From assembly GCA_028554645.1 (NCBI GenBank), contig JAQOOI010000075.1:372001-436000 (forward strand): a stretch of 64,000 nucleotides of DNA, given 5' to 3'. This document shows, in pieces, positions 13,144 to 23,506 of this stretch; within the stretch, counting starts at the first letter, position 1, and every line of letters begins with the position of its first letter. The notes beneath the pieces are model-generated. The model had not been told where the DNA came from. It saw only the letters and a list, made by a program, of their open reading frames with translations, and searched no databases. This DNA is from Omphalotus guepiniiformis. Its lineage: Eukaryota; Basidiomycota; Agaricomycetes; Agaricales; Omphalotaceae. Position numbers and translations under genes: made by a program.

Positions 13144-14794
13144 CTAACAGTATTGTACAGGTAGGGCTGAATGGGTATATTTCTGTCCAGCTATCCAGGA
13201 ATCATTCTGATAGCCAACACTCCTTCCGCTCCTCGAGATCGTGGGCACGCCGTATCCAGCGGCGGAGGTCGTAGTACTGTCCGATGTATATGACGCAGAG
13301 CTTGTATGGGAGAAAGCCGACGCGCCAAAGCTACCGGTCCAGTCAAGGTCATTTGAACTTGGGGCGTACCAATTACGCGGAGTCGTTAGTGGTTGAGATT
13401 CGTGATTGTTTAGCTGTAAAGTATGGTGAGCAAGGTAGAGGGTTTCCACAGTAACTCTCACGTACGAATGAGAAATTCGAGCTGTACATATCATAAGCCT
13501 GAGGAGGGAGTTCGGTGCTTGATTCAGGGTAAGCAAAGTTGTAGATAACAGATATATGATCTTCGTGATTGGCAGTATCGATAAAGTTCGCCGATGAGGC
13601 GGTTGTTCGTGCAGGGAATAAATTTTGCATGATTGTGTAGCGAGTCGGAGCTTGAGGATAGCCAATTCAGTGAGATACAAATGGGATTAAACGAACAAAA
13701 GGGCTTACATGCACTTTCGCACAGCGATTTCCAAAGCCCGGGTACTAGCCTTGCGCTGTACATCCACCCAGAGCTCTGAATTGGGGACGAGTGGCATTTC
13801 AATGGCGCAACTTCAGTGTGGATTGGCAAACCTGTGCCATCGAGAAATACAGAGAAAGAACATTGTAGGGTGAGAGGACATGGTGACACGAAGGTGACGG
13901 TCGGATCTAAGTTCGACAGGCGAGGAGTGGCGAGGGAGTCGTAGTTAAGAGATGCGGAGCTGGTCGAGGGCAAGGCAGCCAGGTGTAGAACGAGCGGCAT
14001 CACCCTCTCGTTGTTCACGATGTTAATGACGGGTGCCGGCGACGACCAGGAGAGATTCTCGAGCACAACATTGACCCAAATGTTGCTTCGCCGGTAAGGA
14101 CTACGATGGTATGAAGTAGGTTTTTCTGGAGGGGGAGAAGTGGATGGGCTATTTCCCCCTGACGACATTGTAGTAGAGTCGCCGTCGGTGTCCATATTGC
14201 GACGGCATATTAATTGCAGAACTGTACCCGGTCAAAGGTCGTCATTGCAAAAAGCAAAGGGGGTACTAACTTTTTTCGCTCTTGCAAGTATCTCTCAGCT
14301 GCTGAAGGCGGCTCCCGACCTGCTTCGGAGTCCTTCGTTTTCCCGTAGTCTCAAAAATGAAATCTGAAATGAAACGATTCCTCATGCTGAAGCGACCGAG
14401 GGTCTTGCTTGATCGGGAATCATCGGGTTTGTACTTCTCAAGAGCTGCATATTGACACTGTCAAGAACGGCGGCATGAGCCGAAATATGAGATTGTGGCT
14501 CACCTTCTATCAAAGCTGCCTCCCTGAGAAGAAGAGAAGAGTCAGGGTCGTAATGAAAGGGGATGCGTCGTCACGTCAAATAACTTACAGGTGTGGTGGC
14601 CAAACTGCTTCTCCTTTGCCTTTCAGAGTCTTCCAGCTCCTGCGTCCAGTGGCGACAATCTGTGCCGCGTCGCGAGTTTTTTCTTCTGCTGAGGGGGTAT
14701 AGGATAGATCATCGACGGTGGACATGCATACATAGCCAGCATGAGGTTTTCGAGACGAGCTCGTTGGGCTTGAGTTCCAATCTGAATAAGACAT
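13144..14794 (-). CDS. TEA/ATTS-domain transcription factor (AbaA/TEC1/TEAD family)
   Basis: Six exons join in frame: 14794-14589, 14523-14504 (20 nt), 14444-14271, 14221-13709, 13650-13466 and 13413-13144, giving 455 residues. The TEA DNA-binding domain spans about residues 53-140. It starts at GRRSWKTLKGKGEAVWPPHL, crosses the micro-exon (EAALIEA), and continues LEKYKPDDS, then RNRFISDFIFETTGKRRTPK and QVGSRLQQLRDTCK (recognition helix region). The C-terminal two thirds includes a Ser/Pro linker and a region that could match the TEAD C-terminal partner-binding fold, which is inference. An in-frame ATG at 14854 would add 20 residues. I prefer 14794 because a TATAAG element lies at 14871-14866, only 12 nt ahead of 14854. 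In ascomycetes this family controls conidiation (AbaA) or filamentous growth (TEC1). Confidence 0.88.
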
Positions 14795-14865
14795 GAATGC
14801 GATGTTGTAGGGAAGGGAAATTAAACAAGCGGGAATGTGGGGATAGGTGGTCATAACTTCGCGGC

Positions 14866-14871
14866 CTTATA
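14866..14871 (-). promoter_or_regulatory. TATA-like element of the TEA gene
   Basis: TATAAG on the minus strand, 72 nt upstream of the preferred ATG at 14794 and 12 nt upstream of the alternative ATG at 14854. The spacing favours the downstream start. Confidence 0.4.
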
Positions 14872-17066
14872 AACGAGGATTGTAAACCATTTGCCAAATC
14901 TAGCACGTAGGATCTTGGAAAGTGATCAAGGCTTCCACCGAGGCGACATTACCTCAGAATACCGATTTGTCACGAGAAAAGGAACCATCGACAGGCCCGC
15001 TATCGACGTTTTTCAAACGACCAGGAGTATAGACCCAGCTGTAACGAAAAAGAAGCCATGTCGTCAGCAACCTGTTTCAAGTTCTACGAATTTGGGAATC
15101 GATTTCTTGCCCCTTTTAGTTACCCAAGGGGTAGCAAAGTCATGGAGTGGCGGGGACTTCCATACATTTTGTATTTTCCGCCCGGCCCAGAATAAAACAT
15201 GGTCTAGATTAACCTGTCCTTTACAGGACAGTGCTGGCACCGAGAGACTCGAGAGAAGTAAGACGCGATTTGAATGTCATAGAAACCTCTTTCCAGCAAT
15301 AAAACTTACTTCTAAGTTCTAGTGGGAGTTTGCTCGGTTAGGCGCTTAGAGAAAAATAGTATACATATAACATTGATCGGCCTTCTTCGAATGCATGGCA
15401 CTGGTAACGACACGGTTTGCAGCACGGTTTGCGAGGGATGATTATGGCACAAATTGCCGTCTTTACTTTGTCGCATTCACAAGAACCTGACAACATCTGA
15501 GAGTCAAAGACGGAAGAGACAGTAGTCAAAGAGCACGTACACGTATCCTATTAGGCCGGAAGGAAGAACAGAAGTCAAATCCCGAATAGGTGTTTGTTTT
15601 GGCTGCAATACTTACAAAAAAACAAGGGTATGAACTACATTTCAAATCGCGATTCAACCAATGTGAAAGTGAACCTAAAAATGCTTCCGTAAGAGTTGGT
15701 TTGATTCGAGTGGCGGAACCAAAATTCGAACTGAACTGTGAGTTGAGTCTAATCCACGTGTCGGACACGTTTAGCGGAATCTGACATACAGATTACGGTA
15801 GACAGCAAATTGCCACTGTCGTTACGATTATTTCTATACAGTGACAATGAAGGGTTGGTCATCGCTCAGATTCATCGTCTCGGTAGCTGAACGCAAGGCT
15901 GAGGACTCCTTCTTCGTGAAATTTCCTGGGCTAGATTCATGACGGCCATAGTATTTGCAAGCTCTTGAGCCGAGTCAAAGGTGTGTTGTAGAGAATTACA
16001 AGTTTCCAGAGCCTGTTATTATGAATTATTTGATGTAAATCTGCATCGCGGCCGCTCTTGGAATTCTATCTCTTCGTGTCATGTAACTATCTAGTGGGTA
16101 CTAGCGGATAGCATGAGTTGAAAGACATCCAAAGTATTCAATTCAATTGCTAGCAATCAGGTTCACCTTCTACAAGAAACATGATTCCATAAAGGGCCTC
16201 TCCTCGGCCTCTCCTCCCCTCTCCTCGGGCCTGCCCTCAGAAAGCCGACGAGCCGTCATCTTCAGGGTGATGCTTTGTTTCCTCTAGGGATAGAAAGTTT
16301 GCAGGCAGGTTAATATTTCCAATTCACGAGGAAGCATATCGCCCGGCTCGCCATTCGTACCACCGACACCAATCGGATACCGACTTCCATGCCGACAAAA
16401 GCACCTTGAAAGGACAACAGCCGCGGCACCGCAGATGACGACAATCAATAATCGGGCGGCGGGTATAGTTCTAGCAGGTGTTGACCTACGACGCGACGCA
16501 CCCACAAAATCAAGCAGTTCACTCCAGTCTCACTCCATGTGGTTGACTGCTCTGTTAGGGGCAGGTATTTCTCAAGCACTTTGTAGCGCGCGACCCGGAG
16601 ATGTTTCCAAGGAAAGCCGGGGGTACGGGCGACGTAAGTTCACGGAGTTGAATCCAAAAACGGACTTGAGAACGCAACTGAGTCGGAAGTCAAGAGACAA
16701 AATATAGAGCCTCTCTAAGGGTACAGCAATCGAGTCATTGAGACGATTTGTTGTGCTTCTTCGAGACACAAAAGGACGTAAAGCAATTTCCGTATATGAG
16801 CACTGTCTGGTGCGCCCACTGTAAAAACTTTTGTATCTGTACAATCTGTAAAGTGAAGGCAAGTTTGTAGCATATGGTTAACTCACATTCAAGAGACTCA
16901 TACAATGATTTAGAGGATGCGCGAGCCGTAAAACAAAGATTGAGCACTCAGCAGTACTGAGTGCATGTAATTTGGGGGCGTGTTGCTAACTGTAACTTTG
17001 AGTGTAAGTAGGGTCCGCTTGGCTCATTTTCCCACGTGATTTAGTCACCATATTGCGCGTTATGTC
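14872..17066. other. Intergenic region between divergent TEA and RFC5 genes
   Basis: About 2.2 kb upstream of both the TEA gene (-) and RFC5 (+). No open frame with recognisable features. A C/T-rich patch at about 16198-16236 repeats the word GGCCTCTCCT imperfectly. A long upstream region is common for developmental regulators. Confidence 0.45.
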
Positions 17067-17072
17067 ACGCGT
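17067..17072. promoter_or_regulatory. MCB-like element (ACGCGT) upstream of RFC5
   Basis: ACGCGT is the MluI cell-cycle box that MBF-type factors bind at G1/S in fungi. It lies 75-80 nt before the RFC5 ATG, inside the near-palindrome GTCACGCGTTTCGTGAC. Replication genes are classic MBF targets, so placement supports function. Binding is inferred. Confidence 0.5.
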
Positions 17073-17146
17073 TTCGTGACAACGCATAGACACGGCCGAA
17101 CTTCAAGTTCATCACTGTCCTTCATTCAACTAAAAACAAGAACTCC

Positions 17147-18778
17147 ATGTCACTCTGGGTGGACAAGGTAACCAATGAAAAAAAAGGCAAAGTTACTATA
17201 CTCAAACTTTTCATAGTATCGTCCTAGGACACTTGACGAGCTGCACTATCATGGCGAGTTGTCAAATCGACTGAAATCTTTGGCGAGTAAGGCTTTTTGA
17301 ACGCGAAGAGCTGTACCTTGAATAAAACATAGGCGTCTTCTGGCGACTTTCCTCATATGCTGTTCTACGGACCTTCAGGAGCCGGCAAGAAGACAAGGAT
17401 CACTTGCACATTGAGACAGATATTTGGTCCTGGGGTTGAAAAGGTGCGTGTCCTATGACTTTTCGAGTTCTCCTCGTGTCCTAACGCTTTCACCAGTTAA
17501 AAATCGATCAGCGCATCTTTCTTTCCCCATCTAAACGCAAAATTGAAGTCAATATCGTACAAAGTAACTTCCACATTGAAATAACACCGAGGTTTGCCTT
17601 ATGGTTTCTCTGATGATTTCCGAGCTCCATTCAAATCTTAGTGAAGCGGGAAACTACGACCGGGTTGTCATTCAGGAGTTACTGAAAGAAATAGCCCAGA
17701 CTCAGCAGGTTGATCTCAACGCGAAGCAGAGATTTAAAGGTGTGACATTCATGTTGCCTTGTGTTTTTCTGCTCCTGACACCCATTTCAGTGGTGATCAT
17801 AAATGAAGCAGACTCGCTCTCTCGAGATGCGCAGGCTGCCCTTCGTCGGACCATGGAGAAATATATGTCGAACATGAGAATCATTCTATGTGCGAATAGC
17901 ACCAGTCGATTAATAGCACCAATAAGAAGTCGATGTCTTCTCATGCGTATTGCTGCCCCCAATCACGACGAGGTGCGTAACTTCATGATACTTTTGCTCA
18001 ATGAATCGAAAGTGACCTTTCTGTAGATGCAGACTGTTATGCAATATGTGGCAAAGCGTGCAGGGTTTGACTTGCCTCCAGATGCCGCTGACCAAGTCAT
18101 AGACGATTCCGGTGGAAACCTTCGCAAAGCTATCCTGTGTCTAGAAGCTCTCAAAATGCAATCGTACGCTTTTCATCTTGCAATTGCGATTCCTTGGGCC
18201 TGACCTTACGCATTTGTATCGGCTGCAGACCCGACTTGTCTGGCCCTCTATCAATAGCAAAGCCAGACTGGGAGACCTACTGCCACAAGGTAGCTGATCT
18301 CATCATTAGCGAGCAATCCCCGGCCCGTGTCATGGAGGTTCGACAGAAATTCTACGAGTTACTGAGTCATTGTATCCCCCCAACTATCATTCTCAAGGTA
18401 GGCCCCCTCCGGTACGAGAAGTGTTGAGCTAATGTTTGGTCCCTCCCTATAGACAGTAGCCGATAAAGTCGTGGAACGAGTGGACGAGTCCATAAAGGCA
18501 GACGTTATGCACTGGGCTGCCGTATATGTGAGTAAAGTGATGGAGACACTCTTAACACATTGAAACTCATTATCGCCCCCTTCTGCAGGAGGTCCGGATG
18601 CGTATTGGCTCGAAGAAGATATATCACCTGGAGGCATGGGTCGTGAAAGTGATGAGTCTTTACAAGGTAACGCTACAGAGCTCTTTCAATCTTGATTATC
18701 GGTTACTGAGGGTACTGCGATGTCGCCATCATCTAATAGCATTTCTTCTACGACATGGACCTATCGGGTTTCGACTGA
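17147..18778 (+). CDS. RFC5: Replication factor C small subunit (yeast Rfc5 / human RFC3)
   Basis: Eleven exons give 356 residues, the length of human RFC3: 17147-17167, 17217-17282, 17333-17443, 17497-17591, 17642-17739, 17791-17972, 18027-18163, 18229-18397, 18453-18527, 18589-18666 and 18740-18778. Visible landmarks are [16 protein letters not shown] at the N-terminus and the altered Walker [11 protein letters not shown] (about residues 42-51). Next come [40 protein letters not shown], the SRC motif (IRSRCLL) and [14 protein letters not shown] near the end. This subunit sits in the pentameric loader that opens PCNA onto primed DNA in the nucleus. Intron 2 keeps frame only if its donor is GC (TTG|GCGAGT); the GT four bases downstream shifts the frame. 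The gene otherwise looks intact. An MCB-like box precedes it. Confidence 0.93.
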
Positions 18779-19101
18779 CCGGCACGACTGGGGATGAATG
18801 GGGGTTTCATTTTAACACTGTTCTCATGTTCCGCATACTATCATGTACTACTAGAAGATTGACAACGAAACTCCGGATACGGTACTCATGAAAGCCCGGA
18901 GACTGTGTAACGTGCACTTCCCGCACTTTCGACGTTAATGTAACATATCCAGAGAATTGGAAGACTTTCTACTCCAAGTTAAGATATCCCTCATTGGTTC
19001 CATGGAGTCTAGCATCGTGTTGGGCACGTTACGAAGCCGCAACTGTATACTCTTCTTCCACAGCTTTCATGAAGTCCAAGAGCTGTCAAAGTAAACGAAG
19101 G
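18779..19101. other. Short gap between convergent RFC5 and HD-domain genes
   Basis: 323 bp between two stop codons; it must hold both 3' ends. No coding sequence recognised. Confidence 0.55.
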
Positions 19102-19963
19102 TCAGTTGAGAACGCCACGACGATGCAACGTGCTCACAAGTTTATGTCTTCGTTCGCCAAGCGCCTTTCCTGGCTCGGTTTTGAGTCTGTCGCTGATATG
19201 GACGAGTTTATCACGGAAATGCTGAATTGCTGAGTTCGCGAGGGCCGGATCGTCTGAGGGAACATGTAAGGCGCTAGTGTACGAGCAATTGAGCCTTTAC
19301 TGAATACTAGCGGTAGAAGAACCTTGAACTTACTTGTTTTGAGCAGCAGAGTAAGCTGCGCAGCGTAATATTCCTGTTATAGGACATCATGAGAATAGAT
19401 GTTTGACGGATGAACGGGAGCGGCGCACTCACCAAAGGCTCCAATTGCGTCCAGCCTGTCCGCGTCCTGCACACAATGTAGTTCCAGACACTCGTCGTGC
19501 CATTTCCCCCATTCCCCTTTTGCCCTAAGTTTCTTCTCTGTAGTCCACGAAACGCTCTCGATTATCTGCGAGATCTGGCGCGCTCTGCCGTCCGTAATAA
19601 TGTCTATGTTGGAATTGGCGGCGGCAGAACGGAACAGAGGAAGAAGAAACGCATATGAATCGGCGGCTTCTTCGGGCGAAACATATTTCTTGTCCAGAAC
19701 ATCGTGAAGAAGGGCAGCTTGACGAGAAATGACAAAGTTAGGTCATTGTTCGCAAGAGGACTCAATAACACGCACCCAACTCCACGGTCAACAGGTCTGG
19801 CTGCACTGGAAGAGCTTTTGCAAGGCCCAGGGCGGTCCTTCGAACACGTTGAACTGTGTTTGACACGGTCAAATGGTCAACAAGCGAACTGCAACACTTT
19901 CACTCATCGCGTACCATGGTACGCGTCGTGCGATGGATCGTACCGCGCCATGGTCTGGACCAT
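19102..19963 (-). CDS. HD-domain metal-dependent phosphohydrolase (YedJ-like)
   Basis: Five exons splice in frame into 214 residues: 19963-19915, 19853-19776, 19717-19433, 19373-19334 and 19294-19102. The metal-binding residues of the HD fold are visible: His in DPSHDAYHVQRVRR, the His-Asp pair in ELAALLHDVLDKKY, and the distal Asp in HCVQDADRLDAIGAFG. The C-terminal helix region NSAIQHFRDKL...GKALGERRHKL also fits YedJ-type proteins found in bacteria and fungi. Such enzymes hydrolyse phosphate esters of nucleotides or related compounds; the substrate of this one is unknown. The start may be 19963 or the in-frame ATG at 19951. The gene diverges from the ZIP transporter with 239 bp between start codons, so the two probably share a promoter region. 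Confidence 0.87.
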
Positions 19964-20202
19964 TAGTTTTTCAGTGGCATCTATATAGACCTTCTCGTCT
20001 TCTGTAGGATACATTTGCAAAACAAAAAAAATGTGGCAGAAAAGGAACCGAGCTGTCCCTAAGGCTACTTGAATTATTTATCAGTTTGTATCGCAAGCCA
20101 TCGCATGGGATCATGATGTGACATAGACAGAAGATGAGTCACCTCCTAATCCATCAGCGGAATCCCTACGCCGCCGGCAATTGTTGAATTGTTTTCTTCA
20201 CC

Positions 20203-22501
20203 ATGACACGTCTTTTTTCCAGGTTCCTCTCCAGCCTCGTTTTTCTTTTGGCTTGCTGTATAACCAGTTCGTTCGCAATCAGCATTAACTCATCGTCTTC
20301 TATCACTGTGCGTCCCTAGAATTGTACATTTCTTGTCGCTGCCGCAAGGCGAGTTGATTATTGTCTCTAGGATCAACATATCAAGGAATGCTTACCGGTG
20401 CAGCAACTGAGCAATCTGAAAAATGAAATTGTGGCGTCCGAGTCCCCGGTGATGAGGAAGATCTTTGCCTGGCTTTTTCCCTTTGGCCCAGCCTGGAACT
20501 CAATCTTGGGCACTTTCTACATTAGCTCGTGAGGCATATCCGACGTTGCTCCTCGGCGGTGCCTTGTCCTAACGTCGCTTGTTTTCAATAATCTGTGGTT
20601 CCGAAGTGTTCCGAATTTCATCCTCGCATTCATCCCTGCAGAAATCAATGGGGACACTCTCAATACGATGACGGCTTTTGCGGTCAGCCAAACGTTTCTG
20701 TGCATGAACGTGTCTTGACTCTGTTCTGTCGTTCTTTCTACAAAGACCGGCGGGCTTCTTTCTGATGTTTTCTTGCACCTCGTTCCCCACTCCTTCATGG
20801 GAGAACATCAAGACTCAGGTGCTCATTTCGTCATGGTTGAGGAAAAGCGCAACATCCTGATTGGGTTCGTACCCTTCTTTCTCACCTCAAATCTTTTGAA
20901 CCAAAAGCAAATCTACTGTAAAGCCTCGGAATTTTTGTGGGCTTTTCGGCTTTCTTTACCATGGAAAAGACACTTCGAGTTTTAGGAGGCGACAGCGAAG
21001 AGCCTGCCGGGGCTCATGCTCACGCGCATTCCCACTCGCACAGTCAACCTACAGTCGCGGAGGTGACTGGACAGACTTCCTCACTTTCGGAAAGCGGACT
21101 CAGATCTCGGGGCAAAAAGCATGAAGCTGACGTCAAGTCCGAGCCGGAGTCCATTCAAAGTTCTGCCAACAGCAGCAGTTCAGGGCCTTCAAAACTGTCA
21201 GCGTATCTCAATCTGTTTGGCGACTTTGTACACAACATGTCAGTGTTTGCTGTCCTTCCTATTGCGCTCTGCTTCTAACTTGTTTGTTTTTAGCACTGAT
21301 GGACTAGCGTAGGTCAAGTTATTCTCGTCTCTCTGAGGGGGTAACTAATATCTGCTCTGTCACATGTAGTATGGCGGCCTCCTTCTACGCGTCCCCGCTT
21401 ATCGGCGCAACAACGACCTTGGCCTGCTTTGCTCACGAGATTCCACACGAAATTGCGGACTATTCAATTTTGATTCGGAGCGGCTTCACAAAAAGGCAAG
21501 CCATGCAGTCTCAATTTATAACTGCGATCGGTGCATTTGTAAGCCATCTTTTGTGTCCTTCATGTTACGAGACTGAAAGTCTGTCTTGTGTTCTCATTTT
21601 ACTACTTGTTTGGCCTTTCGCTCACGTTCGTGGTTATCGACGAATGTTCGTACAATAAACGCAACCTTCACACGTCCTTGCCCTGCCTTGCCTGATGTTT
21701 CATGGTCGGGTATGCTGTCCGAACATTTCTCGTTTGTTCCGGCATTCAGGTTGGGTATCTTGCGTTACTTTGCGTCCCTGGTTACATTGTATACTGATAT
21801 TGCTTATGTTGCCTTTCTTTCCACTTCAATAACACCGACGACTGTGCGATTGTGGTTTTCACAGCACTTTCATCGGTATAATTGTTCGTAATGCTACGGC
21901 ATCTTCAGGTGAAGATGCGGCCTCCCATGCCGTGGATCTCGCAGCTGGTATTCGTCAAGAGGCAGACGGTCTTCTGGGGACCACGCTGCAAGTCGCTGAT
22001 CTGGTCAGTGTATATTTCCATGGTAGAAGCTTCACTTTGTATGACGATTAGTGTCATGATCAGTGATCTATCACCGCGTTTTCAAGATCTTCGCTGACTA
22101 TTGGCTCGCATCCCTGCAGGTTATTCCCTTCGTGGCTGGTGGATTCCTCTACATTGGAGCTGTTGCCGTGCTGCCCACGTATGGTTTCTCTGCGTATATA
22201 TATATGTATTGTTCCTGACTCGTGTTTGTTGTCCATGTCCTTTTGACAGCCTTCTTGCTGAAAGCAAGTCCATGAAGCAGGCCTTGCGGGAGGTAAGTGG
22301 GCTGTTACTCTGCTGTGTTGTGCGTGGATGCTGAAATTAGTGACAACGACAGTTTGCTGCAATGTTTTTCGGTGTCGCGTGCATGTTTTTCGTCGCGTAA
22401 GTGCCAATTTCACGAATTTCCCCGACGGCTCCGACGCACCCCGAGGCCTCGGGAACGAAATATAGATTGTGCTAACGCATATACGCAGATGGAATGAATG
22501 A
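20203..22501 (+). CDS. ZIP zinc transporter, KE4/SLC39A7 (LIV-1) type
   Basis: Thirteen exons give 419 residues: 20203-20307, 20371-20528, 20607-20682, 20746-20864, 20924-21238, 21294-21308, 21370-21538, 21750-21754, 21865-22003, 22120-22178, 22250-22292, 22353-22396 and 22489-22501. A signal peptide comes first. FILAFIPAEING opens the membrane region, followed by GDVFLHLVPHS-like DVFLHLVPHSFMGEHQ. A His-rich cytosolic loop (HAHAHSHSHSQ) separates the two halves. The signature HEIPHEIADYSIL carries the binuclear metal site, and APSGEDAA-like and FLYIGAVAVLPTLLAE helices follow. Relatives move zinc out of the ER/Golgi into the cytosol. Exons 6 (15 nt) and 8 (5 nt) are micro-exons needed to keep frame across HNITDGLAMAAS and AFVGTFIG. 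The end of exon 13 (AWNE) is short but in frame. Confidence 0.9.
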
Positions 22502-23506
22502 GATGCCTAGAACGCTCTTCAAGCAGTAGAAGCAGAGCAGTAGAATACCCTCCCTAGATCTCGGTAGATTTGACTTGGTCGGGATCGAAGATACAATATA
22601 TTATATTTATTCATTTTCACATGTGATCCAGCGAAAGATACACCGACGTGCGTCATACGGTTCTCAAGAGATAGTCTGGATGAGAATGCGCAACAAAAGC
22701 CAATATTTATATCAGTAGGGAACTTCTTTACTCTCCTGTTCTTTTTCTCGGTGGTGTTTTTAGAGCCATTTGCCGGGAGAAACAGTGACGGTATAGGAAG
22801 CAAGATTGCTTCTGCAGGTGATGGACATCATACACGATGTTTTTGAACCCTATAGGAACTAGGACGCAAGGTATTATGATCAAACGCAATACGCAATACG
22901 GTATGATAGCAAGGAGAGACCTACTACTATATGGGCCATCTCGGGAGGGTGGCGGTGAGGCCGAAGAACGTGCGTGGTTTTTTTGAGAGGAAACCGATTA
23001 AAAACGTAATTCAATTTCGTTGATTTTCGTTTTTCTTGGTGTTTTTACTCGAACCTGCCCTACTTGGCTCGCATATTTGCCTGGATATTTCAATATTTCC
23101 TGTTCTCTCCTTATCTTTTTCCAAAAAGACAGTGAATTTTCGAGTAAATTCGGTGAGTTGGAGGTCCGAATTAGTTTTTCGTGGATACAACTGTTTTCCC
23201 AACTGCTCACTCGTCTTCCTTTTATTCTAGCCTCATCCTTGCCTCTCCTTTAACCTCCTCTGCTCTTCATTCTCTCTCTCTCGCGGTCTCTCTCCAAGGA
23301 ACAGTATTTCTCCATCGTCCAGTGCTTCGTTCTCGAACGAGCAGTTACTTTTGTAAACGTCATCTTCCATACGTTATATCTGGTCGTTTGCCGGGCGTAA
23401 TTCGTCTTCAGCCTTGCCTTTTTTCTTTTTTTTTCCTCGTTGCTTGAGGAAGATTTGCTCCGACACACTTTAACTGCAAACTCAACCTTACTCGAACCCC
23501 GTTCCA
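22502..23506. other. Intergenic region upstream of the Nudix gene
   Basis: About 1 kb. The last 300 bases are strongly C/T-rich (23215-23300 and onward), typical of a basidiomycete promoter or 5' leader. No gene recognised. Confidence 0.5.

Noticed and set aside
13144..14195. Separate hypothetical gene starting at the ATG at 14195
   Set aside because: The frame continues upstream across a canonical intron into the TEA domain, so this ATG is internal.
16198..16236. C/T-rich GGCCTCTCCT repeats as a mobile element or CRISPR-like array
   Set aside because: Too short and irregular; simple low-complexity sequence.
18667..18891. RFC5 C-terminus reading on past 18666 without splicing
   Set aside because: A GTAACG...TAATAG intron leads to a 13-codon exon ending at 18778 and gives the usual 356-residue length.
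18994..19233. Plus-strand frame after RFC5
   Set aside because: It is the shadow of the last exon of the minus-strand HD-domain gene.
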